Below, one piece after another: positions 18,748 through 27,433 of a DNA stretch of 63,243 nt. The stretch comes from an uncultured Ruegeria sp. Its GTDB lineage: Bacteria; Pseudomonadota; Alphaproteobacteria; Rhodobacterales; Rhodobacteraceae. The notes beneath the pieces are model-generated. The model was not told where the DNA came from. It ran no database searches and saw only the letters and a list, made by a program, of their open reading frames with translations. Location: the NCBI RefSeq assembly GCF_947504215.1, contig NZ_CANNGO010000017.1, forward strand, positions 1 to 63,243, written 5' to 3'. Position 1 is the first letter of the stretch. Each line of letters starts with the position of its first letter. A program made the translations under genes and the position numbers.

Positions 18748-19884
18748 TTAGGTCAGATCCTGACGCGCCTTTGCAATCTGCATCATCATGTCCAGTTCGT
18801 TAAACAGCTGCCATTCCTGTTCAACTTGCCCACCTCTGACCCGCCACTGGGTGATGCCCCAAATCTGGCAACTTGCCCCGGTCGCCGAGCGATACATGTC
18901 CGTGTCACCCTCATGGGTTCCCTCCGCACTCCACCGGGTTGAAACCAACCACCCTTCATCGTCATTGCCCATCCAGTAAACCTCATCCACCTGAAGCGAG
19001 AGGTCGGGAAAGGCGTGGCGTAAGCTATCGACGTAGGTTTTATAGGCCGCGTGGCCGGAAAACTTGCGCTCGGTCGTCCCCTCAAAGGTCAGATCTGGGG
19101 CATAGTCGGCATCCACCATGCTCATATCGCCATTCCAGATGTTATCGTGCAGGCGCCGCGCAAATGCGTCGGGGTCAAACCCGTCAACCGGCTCAGCCAC
19201 ATACAGCGCGCGCGCGGGTGCTGCGGATCGCCGCAGGTCATCCCATGTCTGTTGATTGCGCGGCCACCCCGGAGGCGGATCGGCTGCCAGCCTGTCCGCC
19301 TCTTCCCACAGGTCGATCCCGAACTGTTGCAACATGGCCGACGTGTTATAAAGCACGTGCTCAAGAAAAATATCGTTTTCAAGGGCCACACAATTAGCGA
19401 TGACCATGACGTCGACCTTTTTACCAGTGGCCGGACCATAGCGGCTGCTTCCGGTATTGGTCCCCATGATCCGTGTCAGGTGCGAGGTGTGAAACCCAAC
19501 TTCGTCGTCGCCAGCCCAAATGATCTCTTCAGCATCCAGAACAATGTCGGGAAAAGCCCCGGTGGTATGATGCGTATCGGCGATGATCTTCTTGTTGCCG
19601 GTCTGCAATCCATAGTCGTCGTAGATCAGCGAGGTCGGCGCATAGCAGGCGCTGATGTATTCGACCTGCGGAGGATCGGATTCCCAGATACGATGCGTGA
19701 TCCGAACGATATAGTCGACGATGTTGGCGTATTCGGGCTCAAAACCCTGAAGATCTTGCTTCGGTCCAAAATCCGTTGGAATCCGCACAGTTCGGTTCTT
19801 TGAATACTCTTTGAATGAGACATCGTAACTCGTAGGCATATGCCGACGCGCAAGTGGCCGCGCCGTCCCGTAATTCCGTGACAT
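18748..19884 (-). CDS. Two-domain SnoaL-like protein, group beta (first copy)
   Basis: A 378-residue protein with an N-terminal extension (about 1-45) and two NTF2-like domains (about 50-190 and 240-378). Visible elements include DYIVRITHRIWES, DAEEIIWAGDDEVGFHTSH and QWRVRGGQVEQEWQLFNELD. It is paralogous to the product of 30260-31231, which shares the DYI-RIT-IWE opening and the IIW...SH and GKK-V-VIA-C strands. AGGAGG lies four bases before ATG 19884. It is in the minus-arm operon after the permease genes. Annotated relatives are usually called ester cyclase or nuclear transport factor 2 family; the reaction is unknown. Confidence 0.78.
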   Translation of the reverse strand: MSRNYGTARPLARRHMPTSYDVSFKEYSKNRTVRIPTDFGPKQDLQGFEPEYANIVDYIVRITHRIWESDPPQVEYISACYAPTSLIYDDYGLQTGNKKIIADTHHTTGAFPDIVLDAEEIIWAGDDEVGFHTSHLTRIMGTNTGSSRYGPATGKKVDVMVIANCVALENDIFLEHVLYNTSAMLQQFGIDLWEEADRLAADPPPGWPRNQQTWDDLRRSAAPARALYVAEPVDGFDPDAFARRLHDNIWNGDMSMVDADYAPDLTFEGTTERKFSGHAAYKTYVDSLRHAFPDLSLQVDEVYWMGNDDEGWLVSTRWSAEGTHEGDTDMYRSATGASCQIWGITQWRVRGGQVEQEWQLFNELDMMMQIAKARQDLT

Positions 19885-19927
19885 TTTTCCTCCTGCTCAG
19901 AGCGTCATAGTTAATATTATTTGCCGG

Positions 19928-20812
19928 TTATCCTTTTACGGCGCCAGCCGTCAGACCGCTGACAATCTGCCGCTGGAAGAACAGAACGAGGAAGAATAGC
20001 GGGATCATTGCGCTGACAACGGCCGCGACGGCGAACATCACGTCCCCGGTTTCACGCACAGTACCTAGGAAACTGTTGATGCGCGGAACCATCGTCTGGT
20101 TTTCTGAACTCAGCAACACAGCAGTCACGGCGAAGTCGTTATAGGCTAACAGGAAACTGAACAGACCGGTGGTAATGACCCCTGGCCACATCACCGGAAT
20201 AATAACGTACCTAAACGCCTGAAACCGCGTACAGCCATCGACCATCGCACTTTCATCCATGTCTTTAGGGATGTTCAGGAAGAACGAATGCAGCATCCAA
20301 AGCGTGAAAGGCTGATTGATCGCCACCAAGACGATGATCGTTGTCGAAAGCTTGCCCCAGACATTCCATTCGAAAAAAGGCAGCAAATAACCCGAAACCA
20401 GAGTGATATGCGGCATTGCCCGAAACACCAGCCCCGCCATCAACAACCAGAACGCATAGCGAAAGCCCGACCGCGCGAGCGCATAACCGCCCAGCGTGCC
20501 GAGGGTCAGAGAAATCACCACAGTGAAGAACACGACAATCCCTGTGTTGATCGTGTTGCGCCAAAATTCCTGCTCCACCCACGCGCCGTAATAGCCATCG
20601 CCAGTGAACGCACTGCCCGTCTGGACCGTCGTCATCACGCCATAGAGTGCATTACGCCAGTCCGTCTTCGAGAAGAAATCAGGCTGAACCTTGAACGAGC
20701 CCCAGAGGGTCCACAAGAAGGGGCCAGCAGCGATGAATATCCAGAGAACAACGAAACTTGTGGTGAACCAGATCAGCCCTTTGGAGCGTCTGTCTGCTAC
20801 AGATGTTGACAT
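19928..20812 (-). CDS. CUT1-type ABC transporter permease (MalG-like)
   Basis: An inner membrane permease of 294 residues with about six helices. The EAA loop that touches the ATPase is seen as PKDMDESAMVDGCTRFQAFRYVIIPVMWPGV. The order binding protein, MalF-like, MalG-like and this protein's C-terminal GAVKG ending are typical of carbohydrate-uptake (CUT1) systems, which take up oligosaccharides, polyols or glycerophospho-compounds. It is two bases after the MalF-like gene and 43 bases before the first SnoaL-like gene, so uptake and those proteins are co-expressed. Confidence 0.92.
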   Translation of the reverse strand: MSTSVADRRSKGLIWFTTSFVVLWIFIAAGPFLWTLWGSFKVQPDFFSKTDWRNALYGVMTTVQTGSAFTGDGYYGAWVEQEFWRNTINTGIVVFFTVVISLTLGTLGGYALARSGFRYAFWLLMAGLVFRAMPHITLVSGYLLPFFEWNVWGKLSTTIIVLVAINQPFTLWMLHSFFLNIPKDMDESAMVDGCTRFQAFRYVIIPVMWPGVITTGLFSFLLAYNDFAVTAVLLSSENQTMVPRINSFLGTVRETGDVMFAVAAVVSAMIPLFFLVLFFQRQIVSGLTAGAVKG

Positions 20813-20814
20813 GA

Positions 20815-21846
20815 TCAGGCCCTCTTCTGATTAAAGTCGCGCCATGTGCGGATCAGCACGGGTGTCAGCAGGATTGCAACACCAAGAATTGTCAGGATCG
20901 ACGTAGCCCCAGCAGAGCCAAACAATTGGATGTCGCCGCCGCGCAGGTCATTGAAAATAATCCAGGATAGCGACGTCGCCTTGGCCGACGCCGAGAAGCT
21001 GATGATCGGTTCAAACACCCGGAAATTATCCATCAACTGCATCAGCGTGATGAACACAACCAGTGGCATCATGTAAGGCACAACCACGTATCGAATTGAT
21101 TGCCACCGTGAGGCGCCGTCGATCTTCGCTGCCTCAAGCGTCTCTTTCGGGACGGTCTGCAACCCGGCATAAAAGACGATAAAACTGAACGGGGTCGAAC
21201 TCCAGATGCCGTAAACGATCAGCATCATCCATGTCAGAGGCGTTGACGCCTTCAAGGACAGGTTGGGGTCGTTGAAGATTTTCTGCAACGTCGCGCCGAT
21301 TATGCCATCGGCATCGACCATCCAAAACAGGATCAGCGCGCCTATAAGCGGTGTCACGATCATTGGTAGCAGCGACACAAAGATCGTTGGGCCCTTGATA
21401 GCCCGCGGCAAAGTGTTCACCGCCAAAGCGACACCAAGCCCCAAAAAAATAACAAACGGCGTGACTACCGCCGTGTAGGTGAGCGTAAAGAATAGGGCCT
21501 TGTAGAACGGCAGATTGATCAACTCTGACATGAATTCGCCGAACGTTTCGGTCTCGTTCCATGCAACGCCCACTTGTTCGAACGCAAGATGCTTACGGTT
21601 CGTATAGGTTCCCAGGCCGTTGAAACGCCCCAGAGGGGCCTCTTCCCGCAGAGCTGCCGTCGCCTCGTTGTCGACCTGCAAGACCGTTTCGCATTTGAAA
21701 GGTCCGCAGTTTTCAACCTCGGTCATGATTTGCTCGTGTTCCACGAACAGCGATTGCACGGCAACTGACACAATGGGTAAGGCAATGAAAAAAAACATTG
21801 CGGCCAAGGACGGGAGGATAAACCAGAAGAAAGTGCGGTGTTTCAT
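20815..21846 (-). CDS. CUT1-type ABC transporter permease (MalF-like)
   Basis: A permease of 343 residues. An N-terminal helix (FFWFILPSLAAMFFFIALPIV) is followed by a periplasmic segment (about 35-120) containing two cysteines (NCGPFKCE) and then the transport helices. The EAA loop is VPKETLEAAKIDGASRWQSIRYVVVPYMMP. It pairs with the MalG-like permease. The two periplasmic cysteines could form a disulphide, which is unusual but not unique. It lies 77 bases downstream of the binding protein gene, separated by a strong hairpin. Confidence 0.92.
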   Translation of the reverse strand: MKHRTFFWFILPSLAAMFFFIALPIVSVAVQSLFVEHEQIMTEVENCGPFKCETVLQVDNEATAALREEAPLGRFNGLGTYTNRKHLAFEQVGVAWNETETFGEFMSELINLPFYKALFFTLTYTAVVTPFVIFLGLGVALAVNTLPRAIKGPTIFVSLLPMIVTPLIGALILFWMVDADGIIGATLQKIFNDPNLSLKASTPLTWMMLIVYGIWSSTPFSFIVFYAGLQTVPKETLEAAKIDGASRWQSIRYVVVPYMMPLVVFITLMQLMDNFRVFEPIISFSASAKATSLSWIIFNDLRGGDIQLFGSAGATSILTILGVAILLTPVLIRTWRDFNQKRA

Positions 21847-21886
21847 AGCCCAAATCCTACGTCAGCTTAACGTTCTGGGTGGAATA

Positions 21887-21916
21887 CTCCGAGGCGGCGT
21901 GCACGCTGCCTCGGAG
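21887..21916 (-). promoter_or_regulatory. Intercistronic hairpin after the binding protein gene
   Basis: CTCCGAGGCGGCGTG is followed directly by CACGCTGCCTCGGAG, a 15-base inverted repeat with one mismatch. In RNA it forms at least a nine-base-pair stem. It begins eight bases past the binding protein stop, with no T-run, so it more likely protects the binding protein mRNA or reduces read-through into the permease genes than ends all transcription. Confidence 0.65.
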
Positions 21917-21923
21917 TCGACTC

Positions 21924-23156
21924 TTATAGGTAACCGGCTTCTTTGGCCGCAGCGGTATAGGCGGCTTCGATGTCTGCCAGTGTCTTTTCAGCGCTTTCAT
22001 TGCCTTGCAGAAAGTCGGGCAGTTCTTCAAAGACTGCCTGATGCAACAACCCCATGTAGGGCAGCATCGGGTAGGGCTCTGCACCTGCCGACGCCGTCGC
22101 CGCAACACCAGCTGCCGCTGGTCCCGGTACGTAAGATTCCATCAGCCAGACCGCAGCATCATTGTTTGCTGTGACCATCTTTTCCGACGTACCGTGCATC
22201 ATCGCCAGAAAAGTCGCCTCGGCATCCTCATCCGAGATATTTTTCGCGATGGTGAAACCATCCCACCACAGCGAAGAGGCGGGCGTGGAACCGCCAGCAA
22301 CCGTCGGGGCACCAACAAGCACTGTGTTTTCGGCCACACCCTCTTCCGCGCCTTCGCCGCTCAGCAGTTCGCCACCGCTTGAGCCCCAAAGCTGCGCGAT
22401 TGCGATGTCACCCGATTTCCAGATCGGCACCACCGTCGCGGTGTTGTACGTCAGGAAGTCCGGGTTCGACAGCGCAACAAGTTCCTTCAACATGTTCAGC
22501 GTCGCGATACCCTGTTCATTGTTAATCGCAGGTTCAGCCGTTCCCGGCTTGAAGAACTCTCCACCGTGACCAAGATACATGTTCACGAATTCTTCACCCA
22601 GATTCCAGTCAGACATGCTGAGGAATGCGAACGGGTGATCCATGATGCCCGCGTCCTTGATCGCCTGGGCGGTTTCTACGACCTCTTCCCAGCTTGCAGG
22701 GGCCGGTTTGCCGACCTGATCGAGAACGTCCTGACGGAGAAACAGATGCTGGGCGTTGGCCATGAAGGCAATCGCCATGATCTTCCCATCAATGGTAATG
22801 AGTTGATTTTTGGGTATGTCCTGACCGTGCTTGGCGACCAGATCGTCAAGCGGACGCAAAAGACCTTCGTTTAGCAGAGGAACAATCGAAGAATTCGCGA
22901 CAATGACCGAGGTGTATTCCGCCGGATTCGGCGTCAGTGCCTGAACTGTGATATTGCGGAAGTCCTTGTTGTGGTTGGCCGAAATCGTTGCACCACCACT
23001 TGCACACTCAGCGGCAGTTCCGGTGATGGCTTTGAGCGCCGGGAAGTCGTTTGCCAGAACATTTACGTTCCCGCTGCTGATTTCACATTCGGCATAAGCT
23101 GCGGTCGCCATAAGCGCCGCCACGGCTCCGGCCGCAAAACTTTTCATTAAAGTCAT
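21924..23156 (-). CDS. CUT1-type ABC transporter substrate-binding protein
   Basis: A periplasmic binding protein of 410 residues with a Sec signal (MKSFAAGAVAALMATAAYA|ECEI). The extracellular-solute-binding family 1 pattern is visible (LLNEGLLRPLDDLVAKHG, KDAGIMDHPFAFLS, PIWKSGDIAIAQLWGSSGGELL). The usual ligands are sugars, polyols or glycosides; this ligand cannot be read from sequence. GGAGGG lies eight bases before ATG 23156. It is the first gene of the minus arm, divergent from the ATPase gene. Confidence 0.92.
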   Translation of the reverse strand: MTLMKSFAAGAVAALMATAAYAECEISSGNVNVLANDFPALKAITGTAAECASGGATISANHNKDFRNITVQALTPNPAEYTSVIVANSSIVPLLNEGLLRPLDDLVAKHGQDIPKNQLITIDGKIMAIAFMANAQHLFLRQDVLDQVGKPAPASWEEVVETAQAIKDAGIMDHPFAFLSMSDWNLGEEFVNMYLGHGGEFFKPGTAEPAINNEQGIATLNMLKELVALSNPDFLTYNTATVVPIWKSGDIAIAQLWGSSGGELLSGEGAEEGVAENTVLVGAPTVAGGSTPASSLWWDGFTIAKNISDEDAEATFLAMMHGTSEKMVTANNDAAVWLMESYVPGPAAAGVAATASAGAEPYPMLPYMGLLHQAVFEELPDFLQGNESAEKTLADIEAAYTAAAKEAGYL

Positions 23157-23436
23157 ATTGAGAACCCTCCGGTTGGACCCTGTTGTGCAGGCCGCCGCCT
23201 GCTTCGTTTATGATTCGTGTTTAGTATTATTTTGCATTCGCATTCATCATTATGCCAATAATTATCCATAAGACAAGATATTCCTCATATTGGCAGGTTT
23301 CTAATTATTTTCAGCTAATTACCGTAAATATCGCAGCTTCAGAGCTCCGTTTCACAGATTTTTTCAAAGTACTACTTGCCAAATTTTGCATTCACTGACA
23401 CATTTTATGGGCACGCATGCAAGAGGTGGAAGCGGA
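23157..23436. promoter_or_regulatory. Divergent promoter region of the SnoaL/ABC regulon
   Basis: An AT-rich 280-base region between the binding protein (minus) and the ATPase (plus). It holds an inverted pair TGCCAATA (23253-23260) and TATTGGCA (23288-23295), centres 35 bases apart, a related TGCCAAA near 23378, and an 11-base direct repeat ATTTTGCATTC at 23229-23239 and 23383-23393. The LacI-family gene within the plus arm is the natural candidate regulator, but neither motif is a textbook LacI operator. Assignment is inference. Confidence 0.5.
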
Positions 23437-24483
23437 ATGGCGGAAATTCAGCTGAATAACATTTCCAAGCGTTGGGGATCGTTTGTCGGAGTTCAGAATT
23501 TTGACCTGACAATCGCCGACAAGGAGTTCCTTGTTTTACTCGGCCCATCGGGCTGCGGGAAAACAACCACCATGCGCATGATCGCGGGCCTGGAAGACGT
23601 AACAGAAGGTGAGATCATCATTGACGGTCAGGTGGTCAACGATCTGGATCCAAAAGATCGGGATGTGGCGATGGTGTTCCAAAGCTATGCGCTCTACCCC
23701 AATCTGAATGTCTATGAGAATATTCGGTTCCCCCTGAAAGTTCGCAAAGCTGACCCCTCAACCCACGACGCGCGGGTAACGCGTGCAGCCGAAATGGTTG
23801 AGTTGACGGAGTTTATGCACCGCCGTCCAGCTGAGCTTTCAGGTGGTCAACGGCAACGCGTGGCACTGGCCCGCGCCATTGTTCGCGAACCCAACGTATT
23901 CCTGATGGACGAACCGCTTTCAAACCTTGATGCCAAACTGCGGGTTTCCACACGCCATCAGATCAAAAACCTCAGCCACGAGCTGCAAGTCACAACGATC
24001 TACGTGACCCACGACCAAATAGAAGCCATGACCTTGGCCGACCGTGTGGTTGTCATGAGCAAGGGCGTGGTACAGCAAGTCGGCACCCCGACCGAAATCT
24101 ATGACCGGCCTGCCAATACGTTCGTTGCAAGTTTTATCGGCAGCCCGGCGATGAATCTGCTTGAAGGGCAGATTTCCAGCGGAACTTTCACGGGCGAAAA
24201 TGTAACGATAAGCGGGCTATCCAGCACGCATGAGGGCAAGGTCACACTTGGCTTCCGCGCGGAAGATGCCGCGCTGGACCCCAACGGAACGTCGGCGGCA
24301 CCGCTCTACTCTCTCGAATTGCTGGGGGATGCTACCATTGCGACATTGAAAATCGGCGGCACTATTGCGTCGATACGTGCGGCCAAAGACTACCGCGCTG
24401 AAATCGGCGATCAGACCGCTGTGAGCATTGCCCCAGACATCTGTCATCTTTTTGATGCCACAAGCGGTGAGCGGATGGATTAA
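23437..24483 (+). CDS. CUT1-type ABC transporter ATPase (UgpC/MsmK-like)
   Basis: Cytoplasmic ATPase of the divided transporter, 348 residues. Walker A is GPSGCGKTT (36-44), signature LSGGQRQR, Walker B VFLMDEPLSNLDAKLR, with the switch His in VTHD. The C-terminal part (about 235-348) is an OB-fold regulatory domain with LGFRAEDAAL. ATG 23437 (MAEIQLNN) was chosen because it matches the usual family N-terminus and has a purine-rich lead; frames from 23386 or 23407 add residues unlike the family. It is the first gene of the plus arm. Confidence 0.93.
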   Translation: MAEIQLNNISKRWGSFVGVQNFDLTIADKEFLVLLGPSGCGKTTTMRMIAGLEDVTEGEIIIDGQVVNDLDPKDRDVAMVFQSYALYPNLNVYENIRFPLKVRKADPSTHDARVTRAAEMVELTEFMHRRPAELSGGQRQRVALARAIVREPNVFLMDEPLSNLDAKLRVSTRHQIKNLSHELQVTTIYVTHDQIEAMTLADRVVVMSKGVVQQVGTPTEIYDRPANTFVASFIGSPAMNLLEGQISSGTFTGENVTISGLSSTHEGKVTLGFRAEDAALDPNGTSAAPLYSLELLGDATIATLKIGGTIASIRAAKDYRAEIGDQTAVSIAPDICHLFDATSGERMD

Positions 24484-24605
24484 CGCGCCACGGGTCAAAT
24501 CGCACCCTGATTATCAGGTGTTGGTAGAAACAATGCTGGTCGCAAATGTCAAAGCCATAACATCGATTTGGTTGAGACACACAAATACACGACGGAGGAC
24601 TCCAC

Positions 24606-25142
24606 GTGAAAGGTTCCCGCCCCGAACAAGCCGTGCTGAGCCGCGACACGGACATGGGCAAAACAGACGAAACCTGGGCAGTCATCGAAGGCATGGTTGA
24701 TGGCCTTAACGATCACCGGATCGACGATATCGGAGATTTCTTCACCCAAGGGTTCCGATGGATGGGCAATTTTGGGTGCGGCACCAAAACCGGCCTGCAA
24801 GAGTTTCAGGACAATTGGCAACGGCCATTCCAAGCCGCATTCTCAGACAAGGTTTGCGTCGACGAGGCGCGCCTCTACATGGGCGAGTGGGCGGCGGCCT
24901 TTGGACGTCAGGAGGCCACGCATTCTGGCGAGTTTATGGGGATCGCCCCAACCGGCAGACGGGTCGAAATCCGCTACATGGATTTTTGGAAAGTTGTTGA
25001 TGGCAAGATCGTCGACAACTGGGTCATGGTCGATTTCCCGCATGTGCTGTTACAGCTCGGCCATGACGTGTTCAACGGCCACGGTTGGGAAGCCTTTGAT
25101 CGCGGCGAGGCTAAGCCGCCCATGCCGCAGGAGGTCGCGTGA
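24606..25142 (+). CDS. Single-domain SnoaL-like protein, group gamma
   Basis: A 178-residue protein with one NTF2-like domain. Key elements are FFTQGFRWMGNFGCGTKTG, FQDNWQRPFQAAF, and IRYMDFWKVVDGKIVDNWVMVD. The same three blocks recur twice in the next gene, so these are three copies of one domain. The GTG start at 24606 is supported by GGAGGA six bases upstream. It follows the ATPase gene by about 120 bases and overlaps the next gene by up to four bases. Possible role as isomerase, dehydratase or hydrolase of the imported compound; unproven. Confidence 0.8.
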   Translation: MKGSRPEQAVLSRDTDMGKTDETWAVIEGMVDGLNDHRIDDIGDFFTQGFRWMGNFGCGTKTGLQEFQDNWQRPFQAAFSDKVCVDEARLYMGEWAAAFGRQEATHSGEFMGIAPTGRRVEIRYMDFWKVVDGKIVDNWVMVDFPHVLLQLGHDVFNGHGWEAFDRGEAKPPMPQEVA

Positions 25143-26089
25143 TGGGCGCGGTTCTCGATCTGGTGCAGGACATGGAGCGGGCATTGGGACGATCTGAGCC
25201 CGACTTGTTGCCCTGGTTCCACGCGGATTTCATATGGGACGGCAATGAAGGCTGTGGCCGCAAGTCCAGCCTGCGGGATTTCGAAGAAAATTGGCGGCGT
25301 CCCTTCCACGCCGCCTTTGGCGACTGCCGCTTCGACACAACGCTCTGGCTTGAAGATGGCGAGTGGGCCGCCTGTATAGGCACCTGCCATGCGACCCATA
25401 CGGGTGACTTCATGGGCATCGCCGCCACCCACCGCCCCCTGCGCGTGCCCTATATCGACTTCTGGCAGATCCGCGACGGGCGGATTGCCTATAATAAGGT
25501 GAATGTGGATCTGGCCTCCGTCGCGGCCCAGCTCGGCTGGGACGTCTTCGAAGGCCAGGGCTGGGACCGGCTGGACCCGCCCACGCCCCGCTTGTGGCGC
25601 GGCAAGCAGGGCCGGGGTGCCACGGCAGAACCGCTCAAGGTGGTGCAGGACATGGAGGCTGCGTTACAGCGTTCCGACGTGGATGTATCCGAGTTTTTCC
25701 ACGAAGATTTTGTCTGGGACGCCAACTATGGCTGCGGTCTGAAACACGGGTTGAAGGAGTTTGAAAGTGGCTGGTACCAGCCCTTCCGCGACCACTTTGG
25801 CAACCGCGATTTCGTCAGCCCGCATTTCATGCAAACCGGCGATTGGGCCGCCTGTTTCGGCGCGTGCAACGCTACACTTGAACGCGATTTCATGGGGATC
25901 AAGGCCACCGGCCAAAAGATACGTGTGCCATACATCGATTTCTGGCGGATCGAAGACACCAAGATCGCGGAAAACATCGTGCGGGTCGATTTTGCCAGCA
26001 TCGTCGAGCAGCTTGGCGGAGACGTTTTTCGCGGCAAAGGATGGGGGCATGAGATGCCCGTTGATTTCAGCGCACAACCTGCGGCCTAG
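25142..26089 (+). CDS. Two-domain SnoaL-like protein, group gamma (internal duplication)
   Basis: A 315-residue protein of two tandem NTF2-like domains. The blocks WFHADFIWDGNEGCG/FFHEDFVWDANYGCG, FEENWRRPFHAAF/FESGWYQPFRDHF and VPYIDFWQIRDGRI/VPYIDFWRIEDTKI repeat almost in register about 160 residues apart. Both copies keep the Asp of YIDFW. Start ATG 25142 lies seven bases after AGGAGG; GTG 25139 is one codon earlier and overlaps the previous stop. Duplication and fusion of the previous gene's domain is the simplest origin. The function is unknown. Confidence 0.8.
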   Translation: MGAVLDLVQDMERALGRSEPDLLPWFHADFIWDGNEGCGRKSSLRDFEENWRRPFHAAFGDCRFDTTLWLEDGEWAACIGTCHATHTGDFMGIAATHRPLRVPYIDFWQIRDGRIAYNKVNVDLASVAAQLGWDVFEGQGWDRLDPPTPRLWRGKQGRGATAEPLKVVQDMEAALQRSDVDVSEFFHEDFVWDANYGCGLKHGLKEFESGWYQPFRDHFGNRDFVSPHFMQTGDWAACFGACNATLERDFMGIKATGQKIRVPYIDFWRIEDTKIAENIVRVDFASIVEQLGGDVFRGKGWGHEMPVDFSAQPAA

Positions 26090-26098
26090 GAGGCAGAC

Positions 26099-27427
26099 AT
26101 GACGATCCAATATCTGAAATCCGGTAAGCCAGCAGAAGCCCGCGCCGAGGATGATGCAAAGGTGCGTAGGGTTGTCGAAGACACCTTGGCGGATATCGAA
26201 GCGCGGGGCGACGCCGCTGTGCGCGACCTGAGCGCAAAGTTTGATGGCTACAGCCCTGCGGCGTTTCGTCTAAGCGCGTCTGAAATCGAAGCGGCGATGC
26301 AAAAGGTGTCGGCGCGCGACATGGAAGACATTCGCTTTGCACAGACGCAGATACGACGTTTTGCAGAAGCTCAGCGCGCCTCGATGACGGATATCGAGGT
26401 CGAGACACTTCCCGGTGTTGTTCTGGGCCACAAGAATATACCTGTGCAGTCCGTCGGCTGCTACGTCCCCGGTGGCAAATTTCCGATGGTGGCGTCGGCT
26501 CATATGTCCGTTCTGACGGCACAAGTCGCAGGCGTGCCGCGTATCGTTGCCTCGGCACCGCCGGTCGATGGCGCCCCACATCCGGCAATTGTCGCGGCAA
26601 TGCACATGGGCGGAGCACACGAGATCTACGTTCTGGGTGGCATCCAGGCGGTCGGCGCAATGGCTATCGGTACGGAATCTATTGATCCTGTGCATATGAT
26701 TGTTGGACCCGGAAACGCCTTCGTCGCCGAAGCCAAACGGCAGCTTTTTGGTCGTGTCGGGATCGATCTGTTCGCCGGGCCAACCGAAACGATGGTAATC
26801 GCCGACGACACCGTAGATGCCGAGATGTGCGCCACGGATTTATTGGGACAAGCCGAACACGGTTACAACTCACCTGCATGCCTGATCACGAATTCCCCCA
26901 AGTTGGCCGAAGACACACTTTCGGAAATTGACAGGTTGCTGAAAGTCTTACCAACACACGAAACCGCGTCCGCCTCGTGGGAGGACTATGGAGACGTGAT
27001 CCTGTGCGAAACGCATGACGAGATGCTCGAAGTTGCTAATGACATGGCGTACGAGCATGTACAGATCATGACCGACCGGGATGACTGGTATCAGGAGAAC
27101 ATGCACTCCTACGGGGCCTTGTTCCTTGGCGCGCGCACCAACGTGGCCAATGGCGACAAGGTCATCGGAACCAATCATACCCTTCCTACCAAAAAGGCCG
27201 GGCGGTATACGGGCGGTCTTTGGGTTGGCAAGTTTCTGAAAACACACAGCTATCAAAAGGTCACAACGGATGAGGCAGCGACTTTGATTGGCGAATATGG
27301 ATCGCGCCTTTGCATGTTGGAAGGCTTTGTTGGCCATGCTGAACAATGCAATATCCGCGTCCGACGCTATGGCGGACGCAATGTTCCTTACGGTGAACCC
27401 GCCCTGCCCGTCGAAGCTGCCGAGTAG
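26099..27427 (+). CDS. Histidinol dehydrogenase-family oxidoreductase (HpsN-like)
   Basis: A zinc- and NAD-dependent dehydrogenase of 442 residues. Family members oxidise a primary alcohol in two steps to a carboxylate. The residues matching the HisD metal and catalytic set are intact: Q251, H254 (GQAEH), E319, H320 (AYEH), D353 ([14 protein letters not shown]) and H413. It is not with any other histidine-biosynthesis gene, and its catabolic setting argues for a HisD relative such as HpsN (sulfopropanediol dehydrogenase) or another polyol oxidase. AGGAGG precedes ATG 26099. It sits between SnoaL-like genes, six bases before the next one. Confidence 0.85.
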   Translation: MTIQYLKSGKPAEARAEDDAKVRRVVEDTLADIEARGDAAVRDLSAKFDGYSPAAFRLSASEIEAAMQKVSARDMEDIRFAQTQIRRFAEAQRASMTDIEVETLPGVVLGHKNIPVQSVGCYVPGGKFPMVASAHMSVLTAQVAGVPRIVASAPPVDGAPHPAIVAAMHMGGAHEIYVLGGIQAVGAMAIGTESIDPVHMIVGPGNAFVAEAKRQLFGRVGIDLFAGPTETMVIADDTVDAEMCATDLLGQAEHGYNSPACLITNSPKLAEDTLSEIDRLLKVLPTHETASASWEDYGDVILCETHDEMLEVANDMAYEHVQIMTDRDDWYQENMHSYGALFLGARTNVANGDKVIGTNHTLPTKKAGRYTGGLWVGKFLKTHSYQKVTTDEAATLIGEYGSRLCMLEGFVGHAEQCNIRVRRYGGRNVPYGEPALPVEAAE

Positions 27428-27433
27428 CCCCAT

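Noticed and set aside
19051..19803. Plus-strand frame of 250 codons opposite a SnoaL-like gene
   Set aside because: No recognisable family; the opposite strand encodes a clear two-domain protein in operon context.
26099..27427. Calling the HisD-family gene a biosynthetic hisD
   Set aside because: No other histidine genes are nearby and it is embedded in a catabolic uptake operon; a HisD relative is more likely, although the active-site set is complete.
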